From Utricularia gibba (taxonomy: Eukaryota > Streptophyta > Magnoliopsida > Lamiales > Lentibulariaceae): a stretch of 64,000 bases of DNA. The position numbers were made by a program, and so were the translations under genes. Positions 46,162 through 58,100 of the stretch are shown here, piece after piece (within the stretch, counting starts at the first letter, position 1; the number at the start of each line of letters is the position of its first letter). The DNA lies in contig NEEC01000018.1 in NCBI GenBank assembly GCA_002189035.1, forward strand, positions 1,860,001 through 1,924,000, given 5' to 3'. The notes beneath the pieces are model-generated. The model was not told where the DNA came from, ran no database searches, and saw only the letters and a program-made list of their open reading frames with translations.

Positions 46162-46532
46162 CTAGATCAACACCTTGTTCCTACAGATGCATAGAAACCA
46201 AAACCAATAAGCAAAACTGCTAACATCTAACCATGAAAGATGCCAAATTTCCCAACAGCCAACACAGTTAATCACACACATTCAATCGTCGTCATAAATC
46301 ATCGGCTCCAAGAACAAATTAAGAACTGAGTCACTCAAACATGCTTCAATAAAATCATGAGCCGTTATCTAATCAAGTGAGAAAAGCACACCTACGTCTG
46401 TTTGGGGTAAGAAGAACCAGAAGGAACTCTTTTGTTCCGAAACATCATGTAGCCCACAGGAAACACCACGCCCAGTATCATCACCATAGCTCCGGTCAAG
46501 AACCTCGCGATGCTCGGGGACTCCACCTCCAT
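46162..46532 (-). CDS. Conserved small plant membrane protein (51 residues)
   Basis: Two exons on the complement, 46396-46532 and 46162-46180, encode 51 residues: MEVESPSIARFLTGAMVMIL then GVVFPVGYMMFRNKRVPSGS and SYPKQTNKVLI. One clear membrane span covers about residues 11-31, followed by a basic segment FRNKR, so the C terminus probably faces the cytosol or matrix. I recall plant proteins ending KQTNKVLI with the same span, but no function is known to me. The last exon is only 19 bases and is inferred from a GTAGGT donor, a TGTAG acceptor and the family-like ending. Without splicing the frame stops at 46392 after KQT. An upstream in-frame ATG at 46670 exists, but the extra part looks like 5' UTR. 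It lies head to head with the Agenet gene, sharing about 580 bp of promoter. Confidence 0.75.
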
Positions 46533-47110
46533 AACCAAGCCCCTTCGAAACTGCATCCAGTCAGAGTTCACATCTGTTGAGCTAAACAGATCCACGCCAA
46601 ATCGAAACCGATAGAATTGGATCCACTTCTCGTAGTAAAATGGATTGCGCTCACCGGCATTGTAGATCAATCAAATCGATCACTTGCAGTAACAAATATG
46701 GAGACAAAACAAAGAGTTCTCTTTCAAATGCCTTTCCCTGCTCCTCTTTTCATTTCACGAACAGCTTCATCCGATCGCTCGCCGTCGCAGTCAGCTCCCC
46801 TGTCTTCCCTATTCGATTTTCTTTTTTCTTTTTTTAATTCTTCCCTGCTTTTTTTTTTACCGGAAATGCCCCCACTAACTCAGCATAAATACTCGTGCCG
46901 ATGTGTCCCTTTTAATGCATTGATTTTTTTGAAAGTGCGGTTTTTTTTTCCCTTTCCTCACGAAAGCTTCTCGCGTGCGCACTCCTAGCAACAATCGCTT
47001 GTGCTCTCTGTGTTGTCGAGTTCATAGTTGGAGCCGCTGGGGTTTGATATGCGGAGGTGAAGGAAGTGATTGCTTAGTTTTCTGGAGCATGAATTGGAGG
47101 CGCTAGGGTT
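46533..47110. promoter_or_regulatory. Shared divergent promoter region
   Basis: Between the start of the 51-residue membrane protein (-) and the first exon of the Agenet-domain gene (+). It is T-rich and has no separate gene; likely a bidirectional promoter. Confidence 0.45.
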
Positions 47111-47148
47111 ATGAAGGAAGGAGCTGTTGATTTGCTAGGGAATAAAAG
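47111..47148 (+). other. First exon of the Agenet gene with an in-frame upstream ATG
   Basis: An ATG at 47111 opens MKEGAVDLLGNK and a GTGAGC donor follows at 47149. Joined to the acceptor before 47613 it stays in frame into RDIS-MDYDDNDF. So either the leader is spliced and translation starts at 47623, or the protein has a 17-residue extension. Confidence 0.45.
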
Positions 47149-47622
47149 GTGAGCTTCTCGTCTTCGGATGGAGGGAGGTAGCGTGTCTACACTCATTTTT
47201 TCTGGTACTCTTCATTTCCTCTTTTCTTTTCCTTTTTTTTTCGTTTTTTTTTCTCTTATGGATACGAGTTACATGTTTATGAGCTGGCTCGTTTGTGTAG
47301 AGTGCATTTGTTCGAGGCTGTAGATAGTCTTTCGTTTGTTCTCTTGGTGCGTTTTTGTGTTTACCGTCTTTCTGGAGCCGTCAGCAGCTGATAAGGTTGG
47401 AGAACGTCTGGCTTGTTTCCTGTATTCCTTGTATCTGCTGTTTATCTCTTTAAGCATGGGAAATTTTTGTTCGAGATGTTTTGGACATTATGATTAGTTG
47501 GCCAGGGATTTGGGATTAGTTTGATCTTGTATTCGTATTCTGTTTATCTGACTAGGTAGAACATCTGTTAATCGATTCACACGATTTCACACTGGATTCT
47601 TGGAATTTTCAGGGATATATCA

Positions 47623-50600
47623 ATGGACTACGATGACAATGACTTCGAAGGCCACGAATTTCATTTAGCTGGTGAAGATAGCTCTAAAGTTTCTTCTGTT
47701 TTGAGACCATTTCCGCTGCCAAAGTTTGATTTTGATGGCAGTATTAATGGGCATTTAAGATTTGACAGTTTAGATGAAAACGAAGCTTTTTTTGGTATTC
47801 CAAGCCACCAAGACAATAACTGGATGGAGGAGTTTTCTCGTCCAGGTAAGGGAGTCGATTTCAGCTCTGGGGAACCAGAATCCTATTCTTTGTCTAGTCA
47901 TATGAATGTCTGGTCTGAAGCAACTTCGTCTGAATCTGTAGAAATGTTATTGAAGGCTGTTGTCCAAGAAGAAACAAATCCAGATGAAAATTTGATCCAG
48001 GATTCGAGTACATTAAATGAACAAGGTACTTCAACTGAAGAAATGGATAACCCCTTGATGAAATGTGATACTAGCAATGATTTTAAATGCGGAAATTCCT
48101 CATTACCTCCTACCAACGTTGAAGGGGATTTTTCCACACCCATTCATCGCACAGGAGTTGTGGGAATTCTTGCAGAAGATAATTTTGGATCTCAGGCCTT
48201 GGAGTGTTCTTGTGAAGCACTTGTAGGTGCTGGAGAGGGTAATTTAGTGGCAGTGACTGAAAGTTCTATTATGATGTTGAAAACAGACCGAGATCTTGAA
48301 AAGGCTTGTGCCATAGAAAATGAAGCTGCCTCTATTCCAGTGAGCGAAAATTTTCCGGTTCAAGGGAAATTGATTGATAACAAGGAATCGTCATCTCAGG
48401 AAATTGATGCTATAATGGAATCTACTGTCAAAAATGAGGATATTGATAGAACAATCTCTGTGGAAATAGACACCACAGAACGAGACTGTTCTGTTAGATT
48501 GCCCTCAGAAGAAGAATTTAGAGTCAAAATTCCAGATTCTGTGTGCGAGGAAGCTCCTTCTAATGATGCTGATGGAGCATCTGTAGTGGAAATCGACATA
48601 AGCAAGGATGTTGCTGTAGACACTGAAATAGGTGGTTATGTTTCACATGGAACTATGATTCTCTCTTCTGCAACAGACGTTAATCAGGTCTCTGAGGATT
48701 GTCAAAAGGATGCCAGTGAGGTTGATGATCTCTTTAAATCCAAAAGTCCCAACATTACAGATAAACTCTCTCGTGAGGAGTCAATGTTAGATGTTGAGCA
48801 AGATTCACGCAATATCAATACCATGCAGGAGAGTGCCATGGGGCATGATCATGATTGTAATGTCATGGTGGACACTATCAGGCAGCCATCTACCGGAAGC
48901 ACCCTTAACTTGAGCTATGGTATGTGCTCTTGTATATCGAACACTTGCATCTTTTGATTGGGACTGTTTACATCCCACTGCATGCATGCTATCTTAGTTC
49001 TCACCTTACGTTATGGTGCAATGATTATTTCAGATGGTTGTGACAAAATTTTGGCATCATCTGCTGAGGCGTCAGAGATGCTTCATATCACTGGCGCTGA
49101 GCTGCAATGTCCTGAAGCAGGAAACAGGGATCGAGGTGGTGGAACGCCATCTCAAGCCCCTAACCAAACCGGTACTTTGGTGGTGGAGTGCTTGTGTTCG
49201 AACGAAACAAAATTTGATGCTGAGAATGTGGTAGTTCATGATTCTGTGGCTGTGGAAACAATGAAGGGCGGAGAAGCCAATTATTTTTCAGAGAATTCTA
49301 GTCTTTTAGGTCCAAATGAACCCTCTGGTGAGGTGAGCAAAAAAATGGAATCATCCAACAACGGCTCAGTAGCAATTCCGAAAGGTGCAAGTGCGGAGAT
49401 TGAGAAGAAAGTGGAGAAAGAGGTAGAGAGTAATGATAAGGGGAACAATTTCTCAGGTGAATTATCTTATATTTTGCATGAACATGTTTATCCTTGTCTG
49501 CATTGCACATATATACATATTACAATTTGTGTTTGCTATTTGAGTAAGCCCATGGATGGGATGCTTCTTTATTGCAGTTGGTCATTCTGGGATGGAACAA
49601 AATAAAACCACTGAAACTTCACCTGATCCAGTTTGTGATGTTGATATAGACAAGCAAAATCCCATTCAGGGAAATAATATCGAAATTGATAAAATTTTGA
49701 TGGATTCAGAGCCTTCTGAAGTATACACTCCTCATGAAGAAGGGAGAGGCGTTAATGATAATGACAGGCATATGGTTCCTCAGTCCAGACATGATTTTGG
49801 AAAATATGTACATTATCCCTCAACTCAAGCTTGTAAATTGTCCTTGAGAGCTTCTTTTCTTACGAGCTTATGGTTTATTCTTCTTTTTTGACTGGATAAC
49901 AGGCATCTGGCAGCAACGAGGCAGATGATTCAATGTCCAACGTAGTTTCAAACTTTAGCTTCCCAACCCCTAGCCTGGGCTCCTCATCTGAAGATCTTAG
50001 AGCTTCTTCTAACCGCAAATCTAGGCATGGCAGCAGTAAGTCCACTAGGGGAGGTGCAAAAAGAGAAAAGCAGATGAAGGAAACAACTCCTGTGAGGCAG
50101 GCAGAATTAATGCAGAAATCATCGCATTTTGTGAGTCCCTTCGGGTCTGGCCACATTGTGAACATCGATGCCAGCATTAACCCTAGGGGAGCTATACCCA
50201 TCGCTGCATCCGGCTTGCCTGATCGTAATAATACATCTTCTCCTTCACCTGCACTTTTTCGGCAACCTTTCACTGACTTGCAGCAAGTGCAACTGCGTGC
50301 TCAAATCATAGTCTATGGATCTCTTATGTAAGTGTCACAGCAACCACTTTACACCTTTTATGACTTCCATTTGTTTTTTGATATGCTCAGGGATGTTAAA
50401 GAAGAAATTGAAAGCTGAAAACTGATGAAACTTTTTTTCTTCGAAACTTATTTGTTTTTCCTTCTCTTACAGACAAGGAGCAGCTCCAGATGAGGCTTGC
50501 ATGTTTTCAGCCTTCGGTATGCCAGCATAAATCTACCCACTTTAATGCTCTGTTATTTTGATTTTTAGGTCATATGGATTTTTTGCGACAACAGAATATT

Positions 50601-53600
50601 TGATAGGGAAATTGTGTTTTTTGAATGAAAGATGGAGACAGGGATCTTTGGGAGCGATCATGGCGTGCATGTGTGGATAGGCTTCAAGTTGGAAAATTGA
50701 AGGGGAACATTGTCGAGGCGTTTTCACCTGCGGGGCTAGGTATTAATGCTAATAGTTAGTTTATGCTTTTTATAATTTAATCTACCCTGATAATTGTTTG
50801 GTACCGAAAACCTCAGATGCCAAAGCTCCTGATCATGTTCAAAGACAAGGTTTTTCTGAAGGTGAAGTTCTTTCCTCAGCTGCTGCTCACGCAAGAAAGA
50901 AAGGTGCTGCATCTCCTATTGTTAACCCAATGATACCTTTGTCGTCGCCCTTGTGGACCATGCCTACCGTGTCTGGTGATTCTCACCAGCCCATCAGCAT
51001 TGCAAAAGATGCTGTTGATCACCAGATTGTTTCATCTTTGAACCATTATCAAAGTCCACATGTGCGGAACTATGCTGCACATAGCGGTTGGTCAACACTG
51101 GCTCCCTTGCCCTGGCCCACACAAAGTTCTCCTTTTGATTTCAAGGCAAGCCATCCAGCATTTCCAATTCCCGCTCAATTAAAACCAAGCCCCATCACAG
51201 ATCCTTCCTTGCCTGCTGGTATTGGCTCACAGCATTTTTCCCCCATTCTTACTACAGCCCAACCTGGGGCGCCTATTGATTTGTTTCCTGGACCTTCTAC
51301 TGAACTGAAAAAGTTGAAAGTGTCAACAACTCGAAAGATGAAGAAATCTAATGATCATGAAGGTCCTCCACCAGTCTCTGGTAGCACTTCTTTTGTGGAT
51401 GCCAGCCCTACCTCCATAGCAGGTAATTATTCGTCAAAGACTGGCTGTAGGATTGAGGATTCTGGGAAAATTGCTATGATTCCTCATAGTCGGGGTGACC
51501 CAACGTCTGTCACCGGGAGTCATCATTCTGCTTCTGTTACTGATGCGACTCCTAACACGTACCTGCCAAAAGGCTCAACCAACCCATTTTCCTCTTTGAA
51601 CCCGCCATCAGTCTCTGGTGATACCCTGAAGAGAGTTGACTTGGCTGTACACAGTAGATCAGTAAATGTTGAGGGTTTCAAAAAGGCTGAGGAGGCTACG
51701 CGACAAGCTCAACAGGCAGAGGGCAGTGCTGCTTCTGCTGTAGCATACTGTGAGAGTGTATGGAGTCAGCTGGGTCTGCAAAGCACTTCGCACTTGGACT
51801 TAGATATAGATTCCAGGTTAGCACAGGCGGCTGCTGCATTAGCTGCTGCTGCTTCAGTTGCCAAGGCAGCTGCTGCAGCTGCTAAGATTGCGGAAAATAT
51901 AGCAGCACATGAAAAGCAAATGTTTGAAGAAGCAATAATCATATCTCAAACTGCTGAAGCCACAGCGCATGATGCAAGTTTGACTAATGTATCACATGCA
52001 TCTCTTTTTAATGATCTGAATCTCTCTACTTCGGGTATTGGTGCTACCAGAGAGGCTGCAAGAAAAAGAATGGAGGCTGCTTCCGCTGCCACGAGACATC
52101 CAGAAAATCTTGATGCTATTGTGAGAGCTGCAGAATTGGCTGCTGAGGCTGTTTCACATGCAGGAAAAATTGTGGCAATGACAAATACGTTGTCTTCAAG
52201 AAAACTGGTGGAAGCTGGGCCCGATAATTACTGGAAGGACCCGCAGCTGGACTCTCGTCCTGTGTTTCAACCAAATGACAAGGGCCAGGATCTTTTTATT
52301 CATGAAGGCAGTGGAGTGGCTTCTGATGTGTATAGAAGTCAACAAGAGGGACCTGGTAAGAACGCCAGGAAGTGAACTACCAATGCACGTGTTGATCATC
52401 ATGTTTAGGCATATTAATTTCCTCAAGCAATGAACATGTTTGTAGGGCAGGTAAAGTAGCTGTTTTCGACTCTGATGAGGTTTTTTTATTCTGTCAGATG
52501 AACTTGGAGCATCAGGGATAAAGGAGGGCTCACGTGTTGAGGTTGGTTGAGTTGCCTAGCCTGAAATAATGCCTAATTTCTTGTGTTATGGTACACGCTT
52601 AACCACATTTTATTTTGTCCTTGCATTCAGGTTTTTAGGGATTCTGGTGATTCAAAGAAGGCCTGGTTCTCTGCCACTGTTCTGGGCTTCAGGGAGGGTG
52701 AAGTCCTTGTTTGCTACACTGACGTACTGTCTGGAGAAGGTATCCCAGTTTCTTAAATGCACCCACCCTGCATGCTATAATCATGGACAGATTATCTTGA
52801 TAATTATGGGCTTCTGAACGATATAAACACGTAATTCCCGGCTCCAGTTAACTAAACTAACAGTGCATTGTGGGAAAAGGACTTAATGTGGTCATCCTTT
52901 CTGACGTATTTGGTCAAATGGACACTGCTGCATTATGAGACATGATGAGGAAACACATGCCAACAAAGCACTGAATCCATTTTCACTAGTTTTCGATGCT
53001 ATCTTAATAGGTTCCGAGCAGATGAAGGAATGGGTATCCATGTTTGCCAAAGACAATGCTGCACCGCGTGTACGTGCCCCTCATCCACTCTCCGGTGTTC
53101 CTCATGAAAGAGCAAAGAAGAGGCCAAGAGATGCTCTCAAGGATTGCCATTGGTCCCTGGGAGATAAAGTCGATGCATGGATTAAAAATTGGTAAGAAAA
53201 TGTGAATAACCTCGCCCTCCCAAACCCTACTTCATATGATGGTTTTATCAATTAGTCATCCAAGAGCTGATATCTTAATGTTATGTGAATGCTGAGGTGA
53301 ACAATTCGTAGTACATCTCTCTGTTTATTCATTTAGAAAGTGATAAGTATTTCTTTTGCCTTTCAGCTGGTGCGAAGGCATCGTTGTGGAGAATAAAAAG
53401 GATGATGAATCCACACTGCGAGTCAAGTTTTCAGGTATACTTCAAAATTCTCCTGCACTGCATTTTGACATGATCATTTCAAAGCTCAGAATGCCGGTTG
53501 TATTATTTACAGACCAAGAAGAGACTGCATTAGTTAAAGTGTGGCACTTGCGGCCGACGTTATATTGGAACGGCGTTCGATGGGTCGAAGTTCCAAAATC

Positions 53601-54778
53601 AGGGAGCAGTAATAACAGTTGCAAGGTTATCTTGTCATGTTCTTTATCTATCTGATTCTTGGTTTACTTCATTCACTCTCCTGACTTCCCCTTTTTTGCA
53701 GGGAGACACCCCGGCTCAGAAGAGACCGAAGATTGCAAGTACTGTTAGTGAACTCAAAAAGGGTAAGCTGGTCGAGGGATCCGATCCTGCAGGGGCACAA
53801 AGAACTCAAGGTCCATCCTTGCCTTCATCTGCTCAAGAGCAAAAAATTTGCGAGGTAGATGGGAATAGGTCGAAACCCTTTCGAGGAATGAGGTTCGGTT
53901 TAGAGAAGGAAAGATCAAGAGTCATCTTTGGTGTCCCCAAGCCCGGGAAGAAGAGAAAGTTCATGGAAGTGAGCAAGCATTATGTCTCTGAACCAAGAGT
54001 GGCGTCTAACCCTTCCAGTGGCTCAGTTGGGTTGACGAGGTTCTTGAAACCTCACGGGCAGAGTTCGCAAACCGCCAAAACTGGTTTAAAAGTGGAGGTG
54101 AAGGAGACACAAGCTTTTGATACCAAAGCAAGGTCCGCCAGATCTGCTGTAGCTAGAAGTAATCCTCGTAGAGCCTTGCCCAGGAAGGATGATTCAACGT
54201 CTTCGAAACCTGATGAAGAGGATTCAGTAAGTGGTACCGGGAGTGAACTGGGAGACCGGAACTCTGCTGAGCATGAGACCATCTCTAACCAGGAAGAGGA
54301 TTCAGGAGATGCAGTGACGAAAGCCGTGCCGCATGTGAAGCATAAAAAGGTTCCACCAAGGCATGGTGTCCCCGAGCAGCGCCGCCCAGCTCGACGAAAC
54401 ATTCCAGTTCCTAGTGGAAGGCCAGAGAAGGAAGAGTCTAATGATACTCAGATTTCAGATGGGGCTGAGCCCCGCCGATCAGTTCGTCGAATCCAACCGA
54501 CGTCAAGGGTAATGCTTCTTTCCATTGTCTCCATTCCTACTAGAGGTTTTGGTCTCACCATGTTTCAAAGTGATAATTGCGTGACACCATTCAGCTACTG
54601 GAAGGGTTGCAAACTTCTTTGATACTCTCGAAATTGCCGCCTCCCTCGCACAACAAAGGGCCGGGTAAAGCTCCAACGGCGAGAGGTAGTAAGCCATGTT
54701 TAGTCAGAATGGGGTGGATTCAAAAGCAGGTGGTAACTGTGGTTTGTTTTACCAGGAAACAATGGCCGTGGAGGGTGA
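47623..54778 (+). CDS. Large Agenet/Tudor-domain nuclear protein (G2484-1 / At4g17330-like)
   Basis: Fifteen exons give about 1,833 residues: 47623-48919, 49034-49456, 49578-49807, 49903-50327, 50473-50516, 50632-50739, 50817-52355, 52498-52541, 52631-52739, 53011-53191, 53367-53434, 53513-53625, 53702-54508, 54595-54685, 54756-54778. It begins MDYDDNDFEGHEFHLAGE. The first 600 residues are acidic and disordered. Conserved islands follow: RRPFTDLQQ-type segment (here FRQPFTDLQQVQLRAQIIVY), IPLSSPLW, an Ala-rich coiled stretch (LAQAAAALAAAASVAKAAAA), and tandem Agenet/Tudor modules (VFRDSGDSKKAWFSATVLGF; GDKVDAWIKNWC; VWHLRPTLYW). A nuclear signal GVPKPGKKRKFMEVSKHYVS precedes the basic end RRSVRRIQPTSRLLEGLQTS. 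Agenet modules are putative chromatin or RNA readers. The exon 3 donor (49807) is the least certain. Confidence 0.92.
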
Positions 54779-55128
54779 AGGTGGAAGGAGACTCCAATGG
54801 ATGAGAACGGAAATGGGGATTTGCTGCTATATCCGGCCATGTCAAAGACAGACGTAATTAGAAGGTGCAATGGAGTTGCAGCTGACCTCTTTTGTGCACA
54901 TGCACTGGATCTCCCTCAGGTTTTTCTCTTCGCCCATTTTCACGACTTTGCACACCAACGGAACCCAATAGAGACCAGCACGCGCTGGTTGTTACGATCT
55001 GGATCAAGAGCCATGAAACATGTACCTCAACACGATCATTGCTTCTTGTGGGTAGTCAGATATGTCGACAGCTGCTGCATTCATAAAAACTGTCTGGTGA
55101 GGTAAGAGTACTTACCAGGAGTGCTGTG
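54779..55128. other. Convergent 3' UTRs of the Agenet gene and MSH4
   Basis: Only 350 bases separate the two stop codons, so the transcripts probably overlap or nearly so. No other feature. Confidence 0.5.
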
Positions 55129-58100
55129 CTACATTTCTCCACTGATATAGCATTGCTTTAGATTCTCTAACGCCAGTCTAATAGAGTCCTCATCTTGGTT
55201 AGAATATTTCAGGCATGTTAGTCTCTGGGCGACACGGTATGCCGTCTGAACGTCGCGATACTGCTCGAAATTTGCATGCACTCTCTCCACCCCCTGTGCG
55301 ATCACCGCCATGTGAAGGAAGATATAAGCGATTATAGTTGCGAATCAATCGAGCACGAACCGGAGATCGGAACCGAAGATTTTAAAAGCAAAGATCTAAT
55401 TGTTTGGAGGATGGATGGATACCTTCTGTGTCATCTTGGATATGATGGTTGAAGCAGAATCAAGTACTGAGGTTGGCAACGCAGCCATTTCTGCTAGCAT
55501 TAGACCATAATGTGCTACATGGCGAGGTCCATCCTTCAGCAGGAACTGAGGAAAGGCAAATGGAGTAAGCAGATGGGATGCATTGAACAAAACCCTATCT
55601 CTCCTGGCATCTTCTTACCTTGAAATCCATGGACCTGTTTTTTATTTCGACATCAAAGTGAACGATTTTGACGTTCGGATAAATGGTGGCCAGTTCTGAT
55701 AACCGTTCCATGTGAGCCGCGAATACTGTGTACCTGGAAACAGGATGCATGCATTCACTTGAAGGAATTCCCACCCATTCTACTCCACAAAATAGTTGAA
55801 ATGAAGAGAACGAAAATTACGATCTTAAACCCAGTAAGTGCTCGCAGCAGCTCCATGCAATTGCAAATCCATCGGATGAAGATGTTGCTCTCCCCAGTTC
55901 ATCAATAACGATCAGACTACTGCATTCCATGCACAAGTTTTTTCTGAGGAAAGAAATCGTAGCATGAAAGTAGCAATATCATAACTAACCGATCTGTTGC
56001 ATTTTGTAGGATAAATGCAGTTTCCTTCATCTCCGTCATAAACTGCAAAACAAACGGCGTATCTTAGAATGATACTGATACTCTACGACATGGATGGTAT
56101 TTATGCTCAGCTGCTGTTTTACGGAATATCAGTTCAATGGCTGGAGAAAGTTACCGTGCTAGAATTTGACTCTACGCTGTCCACCGATCCCATTCTAGTA
56201 AAAAGGCGATCTACTACTCGCACTGTCGCAAAGCGTGCAGGGACATAACAACCAATTTGAGCCAGAATGACTACTAAGCAAATTTGCTGAAGATAAGTAC
56301 TCTTTCCACTCCTGCAGGTAAACACAAACAGGATGCATCTAATTAATAAAAAGACGGTTCTAATTCTGTTTGGTTCACAACCAGCCTGCTCAAGTGTCAA
56401 AGTGTCACAAGAGAGTACACAATAGGAAAATGGTCCATCAATACATAAGCAGAGAAGAGCGGCCAGAGGAAGTAAAAGGATGGGATCATCTTACATGTTT
56501 GGTCCGGTGACAACCAACATGTTTGATGCTTCAGAAAGAAAGATATTGTTGGCCTGAAAAAAGAAAGGTAACCCATCATACCATATAATTTATTTGAAAG
56601 AAACGAAAAATTCACATACAACAAAGTCGCTGTGTATAGTCTCCATGATGGGGTGCCTTCCTGAATCAATTGCAAGTGGACCGTCATCTACAGAAAAGCA
56701 GTGTCCATTCGTTGTGAGCATACCACGGCAACAATTGAACATACATTTTAGAGCAGCAATAAAGATATGTACGGTTTTTCGGAAGATAAAATAAACATGT
56801 AAAAACTTACCTGTGAACTGTGGTCTAGTATATTTTTCAACAGGTTTTGTGCAGATAGTCTGAGCAAATGAATTCACTATCATATCTAGAAGACATAGAA
56901 CCTCGGCAAGAAGAGTGAGTGCAGAAACATCTTCCCGTATCGCAGTCATTAACTCTGTATGTTAACAAAACAGAATGATATTTGCTTCAAAATAAATATA
57001 TTTTTTCTCAGTAATTGCTTTGCAACTCTCTAGTCCAGAGGAAAAGAATATTAGTCTAACACACTTACAACTTGGATAACACCAACGTGATTCGAGCAAA
57101 AAACATAAAAAACTGTTCAGGCACCTACTATCAATATTTTACAAAGGTATGAAAACCCTCGATGCAACAGTCATATAGAATACCCTCGAAGAATATGCAA
57201 GAAACTCATATAATTAGAAGTGCAATTTTATGGAGGAGCCAAGTGACAGAGTAGGATTATGCTCATATTAGTTGAGAATATAACGCATTAACAAGGACTC
57301 AACACATCATTGAAATTTAAACTTGCCTTCCAGACACAACTCTGTACGGTTGAAGCATTCTTTTGCTGCCGATTTGTTCCTTACGTTCAACTGGTAAGTT
57401 GAAGAGAAAAAAAAAAAAGTAATAGATGGCACACACGTGAAAACTGAATGAAAAGCAGCCTCCAAGTATCAGCAATGTATACCAATAATCATGAAACGTC
57501 TCCCAGATATCAGGAAACTCAAAGAAATATATCAGATGCTCTTACATGGACAAAACAAGCCAAAGCAACAGGGCTACTCACAGAGATCAGTTCTGGAGAT
57601 GAGCAATGTATGTTGTTCCCATGTTTTATCACCTGATAATATTCATAAGATGTTGAAATTTTCGAGCATATGATTCCCAGGACATAAATGTCTGTTGAAA
57701 ATGAATGAACTATTTGGGTAACCTGGACGAACTTGCTAGGGAGTTTCCCCTGTATGTCTTTCTGCGGTATGCTAAAGTAAAAGCCTTGCCTATTATTATA
57801 TGGGATTCTCAAGTTTGGCAGCACAAAATCCTTTCTGTACTTGTTTGCCAATTCATGTATTGCTGCAAATATCTTGAATTAAAAGGTAATATATTCAGTC
57901 ACAATCCTATAACCATCATTCAGATCAACCTTCACTTGTATCACAGAATGATCTCCGAGCAATATCCAGAAGTCCATCTATCCCTGCCTTGATGGCAAAA
58001 CACTGTTGGGTTCGGGCAACGAAAGGAGCACGAGCATGAAGAACATCCTCATCAATCACCTCCAAAATCCTAGAAACACTGCTAGTTATCATTCCTTATC

